Of a stretch of DNA of 64,000 bases, positions 37,190 to 46,333 are shown one piece after another (within the stretch, counting starts at the first letter, position 1; every line of letters starts with the position of its first letter). This stretch comes from Candidatus Chlorobium masyuteum (GTDB taxonomy: Bacteria; Bacteroidota; Chlorobiia; Chlorobiales; Chlorobiaceae), in the NCBI RefSeq assembly GCF_011601315.1, contig NZ_JAAORA010000002.1, positions 248,001 to 312,000 on the forward strand. The letters run 5' to 3'. The notes beneath the pieces were generated by a model. The model was not told the origin of the DNA. It ran no database searches and worked only from the letters and a program-made list of their open reading frames with translations. The translations under genes and the position numbers were made by a program.

Positions 37190-38038
37190 TTAGTGCTTGG
37201 TTGAAGCTATATTTTTTTTCTGAATCTGTTCACTTGTCTGTCCGAATCGGCGTTCCCTGTTCTGATATTCCAGTATGGCGTCATAAAGCTGCGACCGACG
37301 AAAGTCGGGCCAGTAGGCATTGGTGAAATATATTTCCGAATAGGCGTTCTGCCAGAGCATAAAGTTGCTTATCCTGAACTCACCGCTGGTTCTGATCAGC
37401 AGTTCGGGGTCGGGCATTGATGCCGTAGAGAGGTAGGATGAGAGGAGCTGCTCGTCAATAGCATCCGGATCAATATTTCCTGCCTGTATTTCAAAAAACA
37501 TGGAGCGGCAGGCCTGGACTATATCCCATTTCCCGCTGTAGCTGAGCGCTATATTCAGTACAAGTTTGTTATTGTTTTTGGTGAGTTCCATGGTGTTTTG
37601 CAACACAGCTCTCACTTTTTCAGGAAGACGCGCTATGTTTCCGATAACATTGAGCCGGATGTTGTTGTCATGCAGTTTTTTGGTCTCGCGGCCAATAACT
37701 CTGACAAGAAGCTGCATCAGGGCTGAAATCTCCTTTTCGGGCCGGTTCCAGTTCTCTGTAGAAAACGTGAAAAGGGTAAGGTATTTGATGCCAAGCTGGG
37801 AGGCGGCCTCAACTACATCCCTGACAGAATCCACACCGGCAATATGACCCTCAAGTCTTGTTTTCCCCTTTAAACGGGCCCATCGGCCGTTTCCATCCAT
37901 AATTATGGCAATATGACAGGGGAGCTGGCAGGATGATTTAAGTTCGGCTTGCAGCCGTTTGTCAGAGGTGTCACTGTCAGTTGAAAACCAGTGGGGCTTG
38001 AATGATGATGATTGAGACATTGTCTTGATTATAGCCAT
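37190..38038 (-). CDS. uppS: Isoprenyl transferase (undecaprenyl diphosphate synthase)
   Basis: A 282-residue cis-prenyltransferase that makes the C55 lipid carrier for peptidoglycan and LPS. The active-site block HIAIIMDGNGRWA (catalytic Asp), TLFTFSTENWNRP, and the C-terminal DPELLIRTSGEFRISNFMLWQNAYSEIYF are all intact. An AAGGAG lies 11 bases before the ATG at 38038. It immediately precedes bamA, a widespread uppS-bamA order. It diverges from gatA over a 222-base AT-rich gap. Confidence 0.95.
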   Translation of the reverse strand: MAIIKTMSQSSSFKPHWFSTDSDTSDKRLQAELKSSCQLPCHIAIIMDGNGRWARLKGKTRLEGHIAGVDSVRDVVEAASQLGIKYLTLFTFSTENWNRPEKEISALMQLLVRVIGRETKKLHDNNIRLNVIGNIARLPEKVRAVLQNTMELTKNNNKLVLNIALSYSGKWDIVQACRSMFFEIQAGNIDPDAIDEQLLSSYLSTASMPDPELLIRTSGEFRISNFMLWQNAYSEIYFTNAYWPDFRRSQLYDAILEYQNRERRFGQTSEQIQKKNIASTKH

Positions 38039-38260
38039 AACGCTCTTTACTCCTTATAGCTTAAGGGACTATGAGAACCTAAGCTGCTGATGTTTTCAGA
38101 AGACGAAAACACCTTAAATTGAGTGAATAATATGCAGTTATTTCTTATTATACAAACTTTAGACAGAACACAGCTCCTGTAGTGAGATCCTCATTTTCAT
38201 AGTTAAAGTGAGCAGCAATCGACACGGCAAAATCTTATCATAAAATAATTTATAACTGAC

Positions 38261-39685
38261 GTGCAATTAAGTGGTTACGAGGATCTACGTTCAAGACTTC
38301 TCTCCCGGGCAATAAGCTGTGAGGAGGTCGTTCGTCTCTATCTGGACCGTATTGATCAGCATCACGCTGACAATATCTATATAACTGTTTTCCACCAGCA
38401 GGCACTTGACCGGGCAAAAGCCCTTGACAGGAAACTGGTGGAAGGGGGTAACCCCGGAAAACTGTTCGGCATGCCGATAGCTATAAAGGACAATATAGCT
38501 ATAAAAGGAGCCGGACTCACCTGTGCATCAAAAATTCTTGAGAATTACGAAAGTGTCTACGATGCAACAGCCGTCCTGCGCCTTGAAGAGGCAGATGCTG
38601 TTTTTCTTGGCAAAACCAATATGGATGAGTTTGCCATGGGCAGTTCGAATGAAAATTCGGCATTCGGAAATGTTCCCAATCCTTTTGATAAAACACGGGT
38701 GCCCGGCGGCAGTTCGGGAGGATCGGCTGCGGCAGTGGCCAATGGTCTGGCAATGGTGGCTCTTGGTTCCGATACCGGGGGCTCTGTCCGCCAGCCGGCC
38801 GGTTTCTGTAATATTGTCGGCTTGAAACCGACTTATGGACGTATTTCCCGTTATGGTCTGGTGGCATTTGCCTCCTCTTTTGATCAGATAGGGGTTCTTG
38901 CCATGAACTGTGATGATGCGGCTCTGGTGCTTGAGGTCATGGCCGGAAAGGATGACCATGATGCCACCTCTTCACTGCATGCGGTGCCCGACTATCGCTC
39001 TGACATGGCGGCGGTCTCTGTTGAAGGTCTCAGGATCGGTGTTCCTTCGGAGTTCTTTCACGAAAGCCTGAATCCTGATGTTGCCCGCCTTGTAAAGGGC
39101 AAGCTTCATGAGCTCCGTGGCAAGGGCGCGGAGCTTGTTGATATAACCCTTCCTGAAAGTGATTATGCAATCGCGGCATACTACATTCTTGTCACGGCGG
39201 AGGCTTCATCCAATCTTGCCCGTTTTGACGGAGCACGGTATGGCTATCGTTCAGGCAGTGCGGAAGATCTTGCGGCTATGTATGTGAACTCCAGAACGGA
39301 AGCTTTCGGCAGGGAGGTCAAACGCAGGATCATGCTTGGAACCTATGTGCTTTCAGCCGGTTACTATGATACCTACTACAAAAAGGCCCAGCAGGTACGA
39401 AGAGTTTTTCAGGACAGGTATCGTGAAGCGCTTGATAAGGTTGATGTCATTGCCGGACCGACCTCTCCATTTCCGCCCTTTGGTATCGGTGACAAAACCG
39501 GAGATCCGCTTGAAATGTATCTGGCTGATGTCTTTACTGTTCCGGCCAGTATTGTCGGTATGCCGGCTGTCAGTGTACCTGTCGGATTCGACAGCCTCAA
39601 CCTTCCTGTCGGTCTGCACCTTATCTGTAACTTTTTCGAGGAGGGGAAACTGCTTGGTATAGCCAGACATATGCAGGCTTCCTGA
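38261..39685 (+). CDS. gatA: Glutamyl-tRNA(Gln) amidotransferase subunit A
   Basis: A 474-residue amidase of the GatCAB complex, which turns Glu-tRNA(Gln) (and often Asp-tRNA(Asn)) into the amidated form. The Ser-cisSer-Lys triad is visible: Lys in [13 protein letters not shown], the Ser pair in [12 protein letters not shown] and [12 protein letters not shown]. It uses a GTG start. gatB and gatC are not adjacent here. The amidase signature is complete, and length is typical. Confidence 0.94.
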   Translation: MQLSGYEDLRSRLLSRAISCEEVVRLYLDRIDQHHADNIYITVFHQQALDRAKALDRKLVEGGNPGKLFGMPIAIKDNIAIKGAGLTCASKILENYESVYDATAVLRLEEADAVFLGKTNMDEFAMGSSNENSAFGNVPNPFDKTRVPGGSSGGSAAAVANGLAMVALGSDTGGSVRQPAGFCNIVGLKPTYGRISRYGLVAFASSFDQIGVLAMNCDDAALVLEVMAGKDDHDATSSLHAVPDYRSDMAAVSVEGLRIGVPSEFFHESLNPDVARLVKGKLHELRGKGAELVDITLPESDYAIAAYYILVTAEASSNLARFDGARYGYRSGSAEDLAAMYVNSRTEAFGREVKRRIMLGTYVLSAGYYDTYYKKAQQVRRVFQDRYREALDKVDVIAGPTSPFPPFGIGDKTGDPLEMYLADVFTVPASIVGMPAVSVPVGFDSLNLPVGLHLICNFFEEGKLLGIARHMQAS

Positions 39686-39734
39686 TAATTTCTTAGGGCG
39701 TATTTTATAACCATCAATACTAATCAGTGGCTCT

Positions 39735-40634
39735 ATGAGTGTTTTAGTTAACAAGGATACACGCCTGCTTGTGCAGGGAATTACCGGTGGAGAAGGTACC
39801 TTTCATACCTCCCAGATTCTCGAATATGGAACCAATGTGGTTGCCGGAGTTACTCCTGGAAAAGGCGGCGTTCTCTATCACGGTAATGAAAAGGACAAGT
39901 TTTGCCGACCGGTGCCGGTATTTAACACCGTGCGTGATGCGGTAGAAAAGGCGGAAGCCAATGCGACCGTTATCTTTGTGCCTGCAGCATTTGCTGCCGA
40001 TGCCATCATGGAGGCTGCTGATGCGGGCCTTAAAGTGATCATCTGCATTACCGAGGGTATTCCGGTCAATGATATGATGAAAGCCTATGCTTTTGTTCAG
40101 AAAAAAGGTGCTGTGCTTGTCGGGCCAAACTGTCCCGGTGTGATTACTCCCGGTGAAGCCAAGATCGGTATTATGCCTGGCTTTATCCATAAAAAAGGGA
40201 CTATCGGAGTTGTTTCCCGCAGCGGCACCCTGACCTATGAAGCGGTGCATCAGCTCAGCCAGGTTGGTCTCGGTCAGTCCACCTGTATCGGTATCGGTGG
40301 TGATCCGATTATCGGCACCCGGTTTATTGACGCCATTAAACTTTTTGCCAATGATGCGGAGACAGAAGGTCTTGTCATGATCGGTGAAATTGGCGGAAGT
40401 GCCGAGGAGGAGGCTGCAGAGTATATCAGCAAACATTTCAAAAAGCCGGTTGTAGGATTTATTGCCGGTCGTACTGCGCCTCCCGGCCGCAGGATGGGGC
40501 ATGCCGGAGCAATTGTTTCAGGTGGAAAAGGAACGGCTGAAGACAAGATAAAAGCGATGGAAGCCGCAGGCATTCATGTTGTTGACAGCCCGGCAGATCT
40601 CGGTGAAGCCATGCTCAAGGCTCTTGGTCGCTAA
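39735..40634 (+). CDS. sucD: Succinyl-CoA ligase, alpha subunit
   Basis: A 299-residue subunit. CoA-binding region [20 protein letters not shown] and GVTPGKGG, the TEGIPVNDM block, and the phosphohistidine loop [15 protein letters not shown] (His near 248) are present. In green sulfur bacteria this enzyme runs in the reductive TCA cycle, forming succinyl-CoA from succinate for carbon fixation; that role is known biology of the group, not read from this sequence. sucC is not adjacent. Confidence 0.95.
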   Translation: MSVLVNKDTRLLVQGITGGEGTFHTSQILEYGTNVVAGVTPGKGGVLYHGNEKDKFCRPVPVFNTVRDAVEKAEANATVIFVPAAFAADAIMEAADAGLKVIICITEGIPVNDMMKAYAFVQKKGAVLVGPNCPGVITPGEAKIGIMPGFIHKKGTIGVVSRSGTLTYEAVHQLSQVGLGQSTCIGIGGDPIIGTRFIDAIKLFANDAETEGLVMIGEIGGSAEEEAAEYISKHFKKPVVGFIAGRTAPPGRRMGHAGAIVSGGKGTAEDKIKAMEAAGIHVVDSPADLGEAMLKALGR

Positions 40635-40681
40635 GAGAATCAAAGTGGACTGAGTGGACGAAGAAAGTATGGACAAAAGTG

Positions 40682-40726
40682 GACGCCGGTGGACAAGATA
40701 ATAACTTGATTACCGGCGTCTTTTTT
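40682..40726 (+). terminator. Intrinsic terminator after sucD
   Basis: A perfect nine-base stem GACGCCGGT / ACCGGCGTC with a 21-base loop is followed by six T residues. It overlaps the last of five TGGAC direct repeats (40646-40694). Confidence 0.8.
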
Positions 40727-40818
40727 GTTTGCGGACAAAAGATCCTTGTTAAAAACTTCTTCTTTCTTCTATACGTCCCATTTGTCCTGCTCTTCAATAC
40801 TCTTCCCCTAATATCCCC

Positions 40819-41799
40819 TCACAGCCCCAGTGTAATCAGGTCGTGAATGTGCACAAGCCCGACCGGCCGATGTTCACTGTCACACACCATAAGCTGAGTT
40901 ATCCTGTAGGTTTCAAGGATATCAAGGCACTCCTTGGCAAGGGTTGTCGTTGTAACGGTTTTCGGATTCGGTGTCATGACCGAACCGGCGGTGCGGCTGA
41001 GAAACTCTGTGCCATTCTGAACCAGGCGACGAAGGTCACCGTCGGTAAATATGCCGGTGAGTCGCCCCTCTTCATTAACAACCGCGCTTACACCATACCG
41101 TTTTGAGGTCATTTCAAGGATAAGTTCGGTCACAGAAGCCTCTTCATGTACAACGGGGACAGCACTCTCTTTGGCCATGACGCTTGAAACCTTTACGGTC
41201 AGACGGCGTCCGAGTGATCCTTTGGGATGGGTCAGTGCAAAATCCCGCTGGGTGAAATTTTTCCGTTGCATGAGGGCAATGGCCAGCGCGTCTCCCATGG
41301 CAAGCATGGCTGTGGTTGACGTGGTCGGAGCAAGATCGTATGGGCAGGCCTCCTTTTCGATACCCGTGTCGAGCATGATATCGGCATTCTGTGCAAGAAA
41401 TGAACGCGGGTTACCGGTCATGGCAATGATTGATACCCCTATCTCTTTCAGAGCGGGCACGATAAAGTTCAGCTCATCGGTAGTGCCGCTTTTTGAAAGG
41501 CAGATGACAGCGTCACCACGACTGACAATCCCCAGGTCACCGTGAGCTGCATCTGCCGGGTGAAGAAAAAGAGCGGTCGATCCGGTGGATGCCATGGTTG
41601 CAGCAATTTTCTGGCCGATTATGCCGGATTTGCCCATACCGGAGATGATGATTTTTCCGCTGCACGATGCAAGCAGCTCAACAGCACCTGAAAATCGGCT
41701 GTCAAGGCGCTCTGCTATCATCTGAATTGCCCGTGCTTCCTGAATGAGTATTGATTTGCCGGTTTCTGTTATATGCAGGTTCGCTAAAGTTTCGCTCAT
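40819..41799 (-). CDS. kdsD: Arabinose-5-phosphate isomerase (KpsF/GutQ/KdsD family)
   Basis: A 326-residue enzyme producing arabinose-5-P from ribulose-5-P for Kdo in LPS. An N-terminal SIS domain (IIISGMGKSGIIGQKIAATMASTG, AHGDLGIVSRGDAVICLSKSGTTDEL) is followed by two CBS domains (from about 200; VTELILEMTSKRYGVSAVVNEEGRLTGIFTDGDLRR). Layout and length fit KdsD. It is a single gene, divergent from the next membrane gene and facing the sucD terminator. Confidence 0.92.
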   Translation of the reverse strand: MSETLANLHITETGKSILIQEARAIQMIAERLDSRFSGAVELLASCSGKIIISGMGKSGIIGQKIAATMASTGSTALFLHPADAAHGDLGIVSRGDAVICLSKSGTTDELNFIVPALKEIGVSIIAMTGNPRSFLAQNADIMLDTGIEKEACPYDLAPTTSTTAMLAMGDALAIALMQRKNFTQRDFALTHPKGSLGRRLTVKVSSVMAKESAVPVVHEEASVTELILEMTSKRYGVSAVVNEEGRLTGIFTDGDLRRLVQNGTEFLSRTAGSVMTPNPKTVTTTTLAKECLDILETYRITQLMVCDSEHRPVGLVHIHDLITLGL

Positions 41800-41922
41800 A
41801 GTTGCCAGAAAAATTGTAGCTTCAAATGACGAAAAGATGATCGGTTTCTGTTTTTATAAACTGTAATATCGGCTAAATTGAACAATTATGAGTTGCTTTG
41901 CTAATCATAAAGCTTTTTGTGT

Positions 41923-42267
41923 ATGAGTTGGGTTGTTCTGATGTTTTTATCCTGGATATTATTTGCCGTCTTTGCTTTTCTCTTTACCAGGTTTGTCGGG
42001 TATATGAAAAGGGAGCAGAATCTGCATATAGAGTCACTGCGCGATACGCTGATTGACAAGGATAATCCGGTCGGTCTCTACGGGGATGAACTTGAAAAAC
42101 TCAAACAGCATCAGCAGGAGGCTCAGCGCCACCTCAGGGATGTGATTTCAAAAATACCAGTCATTCAAAAAGATGGCAGGTTTCAGATTGACGAGGAGGC
42201 ACTCCGGTTGCGCAAGGCGGCCAGTAATGGCAATGGTGCGTCCGACACAACTCATGATACGGTTTAA
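41923..42267 (+). CDS. Small membrane-anchored protein of unknown function
   Basis: A 114-residue protein starting at the ATG at 41923. Residues 2-24 are a single hydrophobic helix; the rest is polar and includes a predicted helical segment with LEKLKQHQQEAQRHLRDVISKIP. Likely an inner-membrane protein with a cytoplasmic coiled-coil tail. It sits 22 bases before a Wzx-type flippase and is probably cotranscribed, hinting at a polysaccharide-related role. It is not recognised as a named family. Confidence 0.65.
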   Translation: MSWVVLMFLSWILFAVFAFLFTRFVGYMKREQNLHIESLRDTLIDKDNPVGLYGDELEKLKQHQQEAQRHLRDVISKIPVIQKDGRFQIDEEALRLRKAASNGNGASDTTHDTV

Positions 42268-42289
42268 GGTGTTCTGATCTGTTTACTGC

Positions 42290-43801
42290 ATGTTTTCAAA
42301 GCTGAAACTTCTTTTCAAGGACACGGTTATCTACGGTGTGAGTTCCATTCTCGCCCGCAGTCTCAATTATCTTCTGGTTCCCCTTTACGCAAACAAGCTG
42401 ACGACATTCGATAATGGTATACAGACCATTGTCTATGCCAACATAGCGCTCGCCAATGTTCTCTTCTCCTATGGGCTTGAGACCTCATATCTCAAGGTTG
42501 CCTCTGATTCTGCCAACAGGGAGAGTGATGAAACCCGGCTTTTTTCAACAGCGTTTATCTCTCTTTTTCTTACCTCGACCCTTTTTGCCCTGCTGATAGC
42601 ACTTTTTGCCCCCGAACTTTCCCGATTGATAGGCCTGTCGGCTTCTGACTTTCCATTTATCCGCTATGCGGCACTGATTTTATGGCTTGATACCCTTCTG
42701 GTCATACCCTTTGCTGAACTTCGTCTCAAAAGAAAGGCGCTGCAATTTGCCATGGCAAGAGTCGGCGGGGTTATTGCCGTTGTCATCAGTGCTCTTCTGC
42801 TTATTCTTCAGTTCAATGCCGGGCTGCACGGTGTTTTTATTGCAGAGGCATTCGGTTCTTTAGTCAGTCTGATTTTTGTCGTGCCCGTTTTTCAGCAGTT
42901 CAGGCTCTTTTTCTCAACTCTGCAGTTGCGTGAAATGCTGCGTATCGGTCTTCCCTATGTTCCGACCGGGATTGCCGGACTTCTGATACACCTCATTGAC
43001 CGGAACATTCTGATCAGGATATCACCAGCGGAAATTGAAAGGATATATGGCAAAGGTTTCGAGGCTTCGGATATTGTAGGTATCTATGGACGAATTGCAG
43101 CATTCGGCGTGGTGCTTCAGCTCTTTATCCAGGTGTTCCGTTTTGCCTGGCAGCCCTTTTTCCTTCAGCATTCGAAGGATCCTGATGCCAAACAGCTTTT
43201 CCGGCATATCCTGAGTATCTCTACCCTTTTTACCATGTTTCTGGCGCTTGCCGCATCTTTGTTTGTTCCCGACCTTGTGCGCTATCACTACGGGGGAAGC
43301 TTTTATCTCCTTCCTCCCCGATACTGGATAGGTCTTTCGGTTCTGCCCTGGATATTTTTAAGCTATGTGTTTGATATGGTCTCCACCAATCTCTCTGCAG
43401 GTCTGCTTATTACCGGCAATACCCGTTATCTGCCTGTTGTAACCTTTTCAGGGGCTGCGGTGACCGCCCTTTGCTGCTGGTGGCTCATTCCTCTCGGCGG
43501 TATGGATGGAGCCGCCTATGCTATTGTTGCCGGTACATTAACGATGTGCCTTGTCATGGCATGGTACTCACTGAGGCTCTTTCCTGTCAGCCATGACTGG
43601 CTCAAGCTGGGCCTCTTTCTTGCTGCGGGCGTTGCCCTGGCCTGGTTTCAGAGCATGTTTCCATCCGCTGTACCTCTGGCAGGTTCGGCAATTGTGTTTA
43701 ACGCCGGACTGCTCCTTCTCTATCTTGTCTGTGCCGTGCTGCTCTTTCGTGAAGAGGCCGCACTTGTTGCCATCCGGGTGAGGGGGAAATTCGGGAGGTA
43801 G
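42290..43801 (+). CDS. Polysaccharide flippase (Wzx/MATE-like)
   Basis: A 503-residue polytopic membrane protein with about 12-14 helices. The N terminus ([25 protein letters not shown]) is the usual start of Wzx/RfbX-type oligosaccharide flippases of the MOP superfamily, which move lipid-linked repeat units across the inner membrane. No polymerase or ligase lies adjacent. The substrate polymer cannot be identified. It is convergent with the periplasmic-protein operon that follows, with only two bases between stops. Confidence 0.88.
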   Translation: MFSKLKLLFKDTVIYGVSSILARSLNYLLVPLYANKLTTFDNGIQTIVYANIALANVLFSYGLETSYLKVASDSANRESDETRLFSTAFISLFLTSTLFALLIALFAPELSRLIGLSASDFPFIRYAALILWLDTLLVIPFAELRLKRKALQFAMARVGGVIAVVISALLLILQFNAGLHGVFIAEAFGSLVSLIFVVPVFQQFRLFFSTLQLREMLRIGLPYVPTGIAGLLIHLIDRNILIRISPAEIERIYGKGFEASDIVGIYGRIAAFGVVLQLFIQVFRFAWQPFFLQHSKDPDAKQLFRHILSISTLFTMFLALAASLFVPDLVRYHYGGSFYLLPPRYWIGLSVLPWIFLSYVFDMVSTNLSAGLLITGNTRYLPVVTFSGAAVTALCCWWLIPLGGMDGAAYAIVAGTLTMCLVMAWYSLRLFPVSHDWLKLGLFLAAGVALAWFQSMFPSAVPLAGSAIVFNAGLLLLYLVCAVLLFREEAALVAIRVRGKFGR

Positions 43802-43803
43802 CG

Positions 43804-44349
43804 TTATCTCGGGCCGCCCTGACCTTCGGGATGAAACCGCCCCTGACCTGTCGGGTGGTTGAAGCCCCCTCGTTCTCTACTGCCGGAGAATCTTCTTGTG
43901 GCGATACGATCAAGTACTTTTTTAAGTGAATCCCGCTGTTCCGGCTTGCATATTTTGGCCAGCTCATGAAAATGAAGGGCAAGCTCTCTCTCTATGGAAG
44001 CCTGGTGCGAACCGATTTTGGCGGCCAGAGTCGAGATCTTTCCACTGTCAGGCTTATCATTCAGAGCCTCTTCCACCAGTTGTTTTTTCAGCACGCCGAT
44101 CGCCTCCATATCCGGCTGTACGTTACGGAAATGTTTCTGGCGGAGCTGCTGGAAACTGACGGTTTGCGATTCACTCAGACCAAGCGGCAGAGTAAAGGGA
44201 TTCTGACGATGGAATTGGCGGGTTCCGGTGCCGGCTGGTTGCAAGGTGCAGCTGTTCTGCCGCCAGAGAAATCCCAACAGGGCGATATTGAGCAGCACAA
44301 GAAAAACGACCAGTGTTGTGACAACTCTCTTTGAAGTAAGAAAATTCAT
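43804..44349 (-). CDS. Membrane-anchored Spy/CnrX-like periplasmic protein
   Basis: A 181-residue protein with an N-terminal uncleaved-looking helix (TTLVVFLVLLNIALLGFLW, residues about 11-29) and a helical, charged periplasmic domain (about 55-155; LGLSESQTVSFQQLRQKHF is an LTxxQ-like start). The tail is Gly/Arg/His-rich. The pattern resembles periplasmic heavy-metal sensors or Spy-type chaperones. It is the last gene of a four-gene minus-strand operon headed by an ECF sigma factor. Metal or unfolded-protein sensing is inferred from fold and context. Confidence 0.72.
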   Translation of the reverse strand: MNFLTSKRVVTTLVVFLVLLNIALLGFLWRQNSCTLQPAGTGTRQFHRQNPFTLPLGLSESQTVSFQQLRQKHFRNVQPDMEAIGVLKKQLVEEALNDKPDSGKISTLAAKIGSHQASIERELALHFHELAKICKPEQRDSLKKVLDRIATRRFSGSRERGGFNHPTGQGRFHPEGQGGPR

Positions 44350-44418
44350 GGTATCATCAAATCAGGTTGCCCGGGAATTGACGTTACATTCCCGGGGGAA
44401 AATCAGGAGCCGGTCTGC

Positions 44419-45009
44419 TTACAGGCACTTCGTGCCGCAATTGCCGCGCATCGGACGACTCTCGGTCATCTTCTGCATTTCAATGCGCTGTGACGGGCTC
44501 AGTATTGAACCAACTTCTGAGATATGGCGGCTTTTAAGGCGTGCGAGCTCTGCATGCTTTCTGCCAATTTGTTCCGAGAGACGCTGAATTACTTTTCTGT
44601 CAGGGCTGCTTTTGAGTGACTCTGTGCGAAGCTCCCGATTCAGTGTTGTCAGCTCCCGGCGTTCGGCAGCCATAAGCTCGAAATGTTTTTTCTGGAGCTT
44701 TGCCATCTGCTCGCTCTGGCGATCATCAAGCTTGAGCTGCTGCTGACAGGCTCGTGCTCCGAAGTGCATTCCTCTTGCCCCCGGTTTTCTCATCCGCTGC
44801 ATCTGCCCATTCGGTCCTGGACAGTAGCCATTTTGCTGCCATTGATTCTGTCCCCCGTTTTGTCCGTTAACCGGAGGATTGCACATCGTACCCCGAAAAG
44901 AGGCTGTATCGGCATCCGAAGGACGGCTTGAATCTGTTGCAGGTGCTGCCGAAGCTGTACTGAATCCGAGAAGCCCGGCGGCCATTATCATCATCATGCT
45001 CTTTTTCAT
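44419..45009 (-). CDS. Spy/CpxP-like periplasmic protein
   Basis: A 196-residue secreted protein. The start at 45009 gives a clean signal peptide (MKKSMMMIMAAGLLGFSTAS, cleaved near SAAPA); an ATG 13 codons upstream is possible. A Gln/Asn/Gly-rich region (about 40-75) precedes a long-helical domain (about 90-185) with LDDRQSEQMAKLQKKHFEL and the LTxxQ-type LSPSQRIEMQKM. Two Cys (NCGTKC) end the protein. Such proteins act as periplasmic chaperones or envelope-stress signal modulators. Confidence 0.76.
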   Translation of the reverse strand: MKKSMMMIMAAGLLGFSTASAAPATDSSRPSDADTASFRGTMCNPPVNGQNGGQNQWQQNGYCPGPNGQMQRMRKPGARGMHFGARACQQQLKLDDRQSEQMAKLQKKHFELMAAERRELTTLNRELRTESLKSSPDRKVIQRLSEQIGRKHAELARLKSRHISEVGSILSPSQRIEMQKMTESRPMRGNCGTKCL

Positions 45010-45094
45010 CGTTTCTCTATTTGTCTTATTAGAAGGTTTCATATTCATCAGTGACGTGTAAAAATCGTTCTTTCAGCCAACACGCCGGAGCACG

Positions 45095-45484
45095 TTATTG
45101 TGCCGGGTTATTATCCGTTCCTGTATCAGCTGATTGCGTTGCTGTCTGGTCGTAGTAGGCAAATTCCTGGGTTGTATAGTCATCACCCATATTGTCAAGC
45201 AGTTCGCTGATTCCCGCACCGAACTGTGTCGTATTACTTTTGAGTGAGAGCAGCGCAGTACTGAGATTGATGACAAGAAGCAGCGCCATCAAGGCAAGCC
45301 TGACATCAAAGTAGCGACTGAAACCAGGGCTCCCTTTTTTCGATCCCTCGCCGAACTCACCCTCAACCCTCTGCATAAGCCGCACTCTGAAAAGATGATG
45401 CACCTCAAGCGGTTTCAGCTCATCAAGCAGCTGCAGGGTTTTTCCGACCTCTCTCTCTATGTTTTCGTTCTGCTGTTTCATCAT
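45095..45484 (-). CDS. Putative anti-sigma factor, single transmembrane helix
   Basis: A 129-residue protein between an ECF sigma factor and the Spy-like genes. Residues about 1-58 are cytoplasmic-type and charged (VGKTLQLLDELKPLEVHHLFRVRLMQRV), a helix at about 62-85 spans the membrane (DVRLALMALLLVINLSTALLSL), and a polar C-terminal tail would face the periplasm. This topology and the position directly after the sigma gene are those of anti-sigma factors. No zinc-binding HxxxCxxC motif is present, so it is not a ZAS-type regulator. Assignment is mainly by context. Confidence 0.65.
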   Translation of the reverse strand: MMKQQNENIEREVGKTLQLLDELKPLEVHHLFRVRLMQRVEGEFGEGSKKGSPGFSRYFDVRLALMALLLVINLSTALLSLKSNTTQFGAGISELLDNMGDDYTTQEFAYYDQTATQSADTGTDNNPAQ

Positions 45485-45548
45485 TCATTCCTGTTTCATT
45501 GAGTTCGACGACAGGTTTCTGAAAACCTTGTGCGATCCTCCAAAAAAA

Positions 45549-46160
45549 TCAATGGTTTTGATAATAGCTATAGAGCCTGTCGTGCAGGTTTTTTTTTGCC
45601 CTGTGAATCAGTGACTCTACGGCGGATACCGACGTTTTAAGGATATCGGCAATCTCCTGATTGCTGAATCCATCCTGCTTGCTGAGCAGAAAGGCCGCTT
45701 TCTGGCTGTCGGGCAGCCGGTTGAGTGCATCCTGTAGTATTGTTGCCCGTTCGCTTTCACCCAGTGCTTCGGCAGGATTTTCACTGAATGGAGCAGGAAG
45801 TTCTGCCGAAGGGTCCTCAACGCCGATCATTCTTTTCAAGGTGCCGAACCGCTTGACTCTTTTTATTCTGCGCAGGTGGTCGAGTGATTTGGTTACGGCG
45901 ATCCGGTATATCCAGGTTGAGAGTTTTGACTCTTCCCGGAACTGTTCAAGGGAACGGAACACCTCTACAAAGACATCCTGGGCCAGATCTTCGGCATCTT
46001 CACGGTTAAAGACAAACCGGTAGCAGGTATTGATCACCATCTCCTGATGTTCGGCAACAAGGCTTCTGAAAAGCTCTTCTTTTGACGTCATACCCGATTT
46101 CTGAAATGACCTTGTTTCTGCCTTTGCGGCAATTGTCGCATCTGCTCTATCATTCATCAC
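45549..46160 (-). CDS. ECF-family RNA polymerase sigma factor
   Basis: A 203-residue sigma-70 family group 4 protein. Region 2 is seen at [41 protein letters not shown] (promoter -10 binding), and region 4 at [44 protein letters not shown] (-35 binding helix-turn-helix). It heads an operon with a likely membrane anti-sigma factor and two Spy-like periplasmic proteins, an envelope-stress type arrangement. The regulon beyond this operon is unknown. Confidence 0.92.
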   Translation of the reverse strand: MMNDRADATIAAKAETRSFQKSGMTSKEELFRSLVAEHQEMVINTCYRFVFNREDAEDLAQDVFVEVFRSLEQFREESKLSTWIYRIAVTKSLDHLRRIKRVKRFGTLKRMIGVEDPSAELPAPFSENPAEALGESERATILQDALNRLPDSQKAAFLLSKQDGFSNQEIADILKTSVSAVESLIHRAKKNLHDRLYSYYQNH

Positions 46161-46333
46161 TGCATTGAACCTGATCTGCTATCTGGTTTCAAGAACCTGT
46201 TGCATGTTGGACGTTGAGTGCCCTGAATTCATGCGCGGATAGTTGAAAAAAAATGCAGACTCGACTTTCGCATGTAAAGCCAAGGCCCCGATAGTTCAGG
46301 GCCCTGGGTGTTATGTTGGATGTCGGAGCTGGT

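Noticed and set aside
39744-40502. 252-residue minus-strand frame
   Set aside because: Antisense shadow of sucD.
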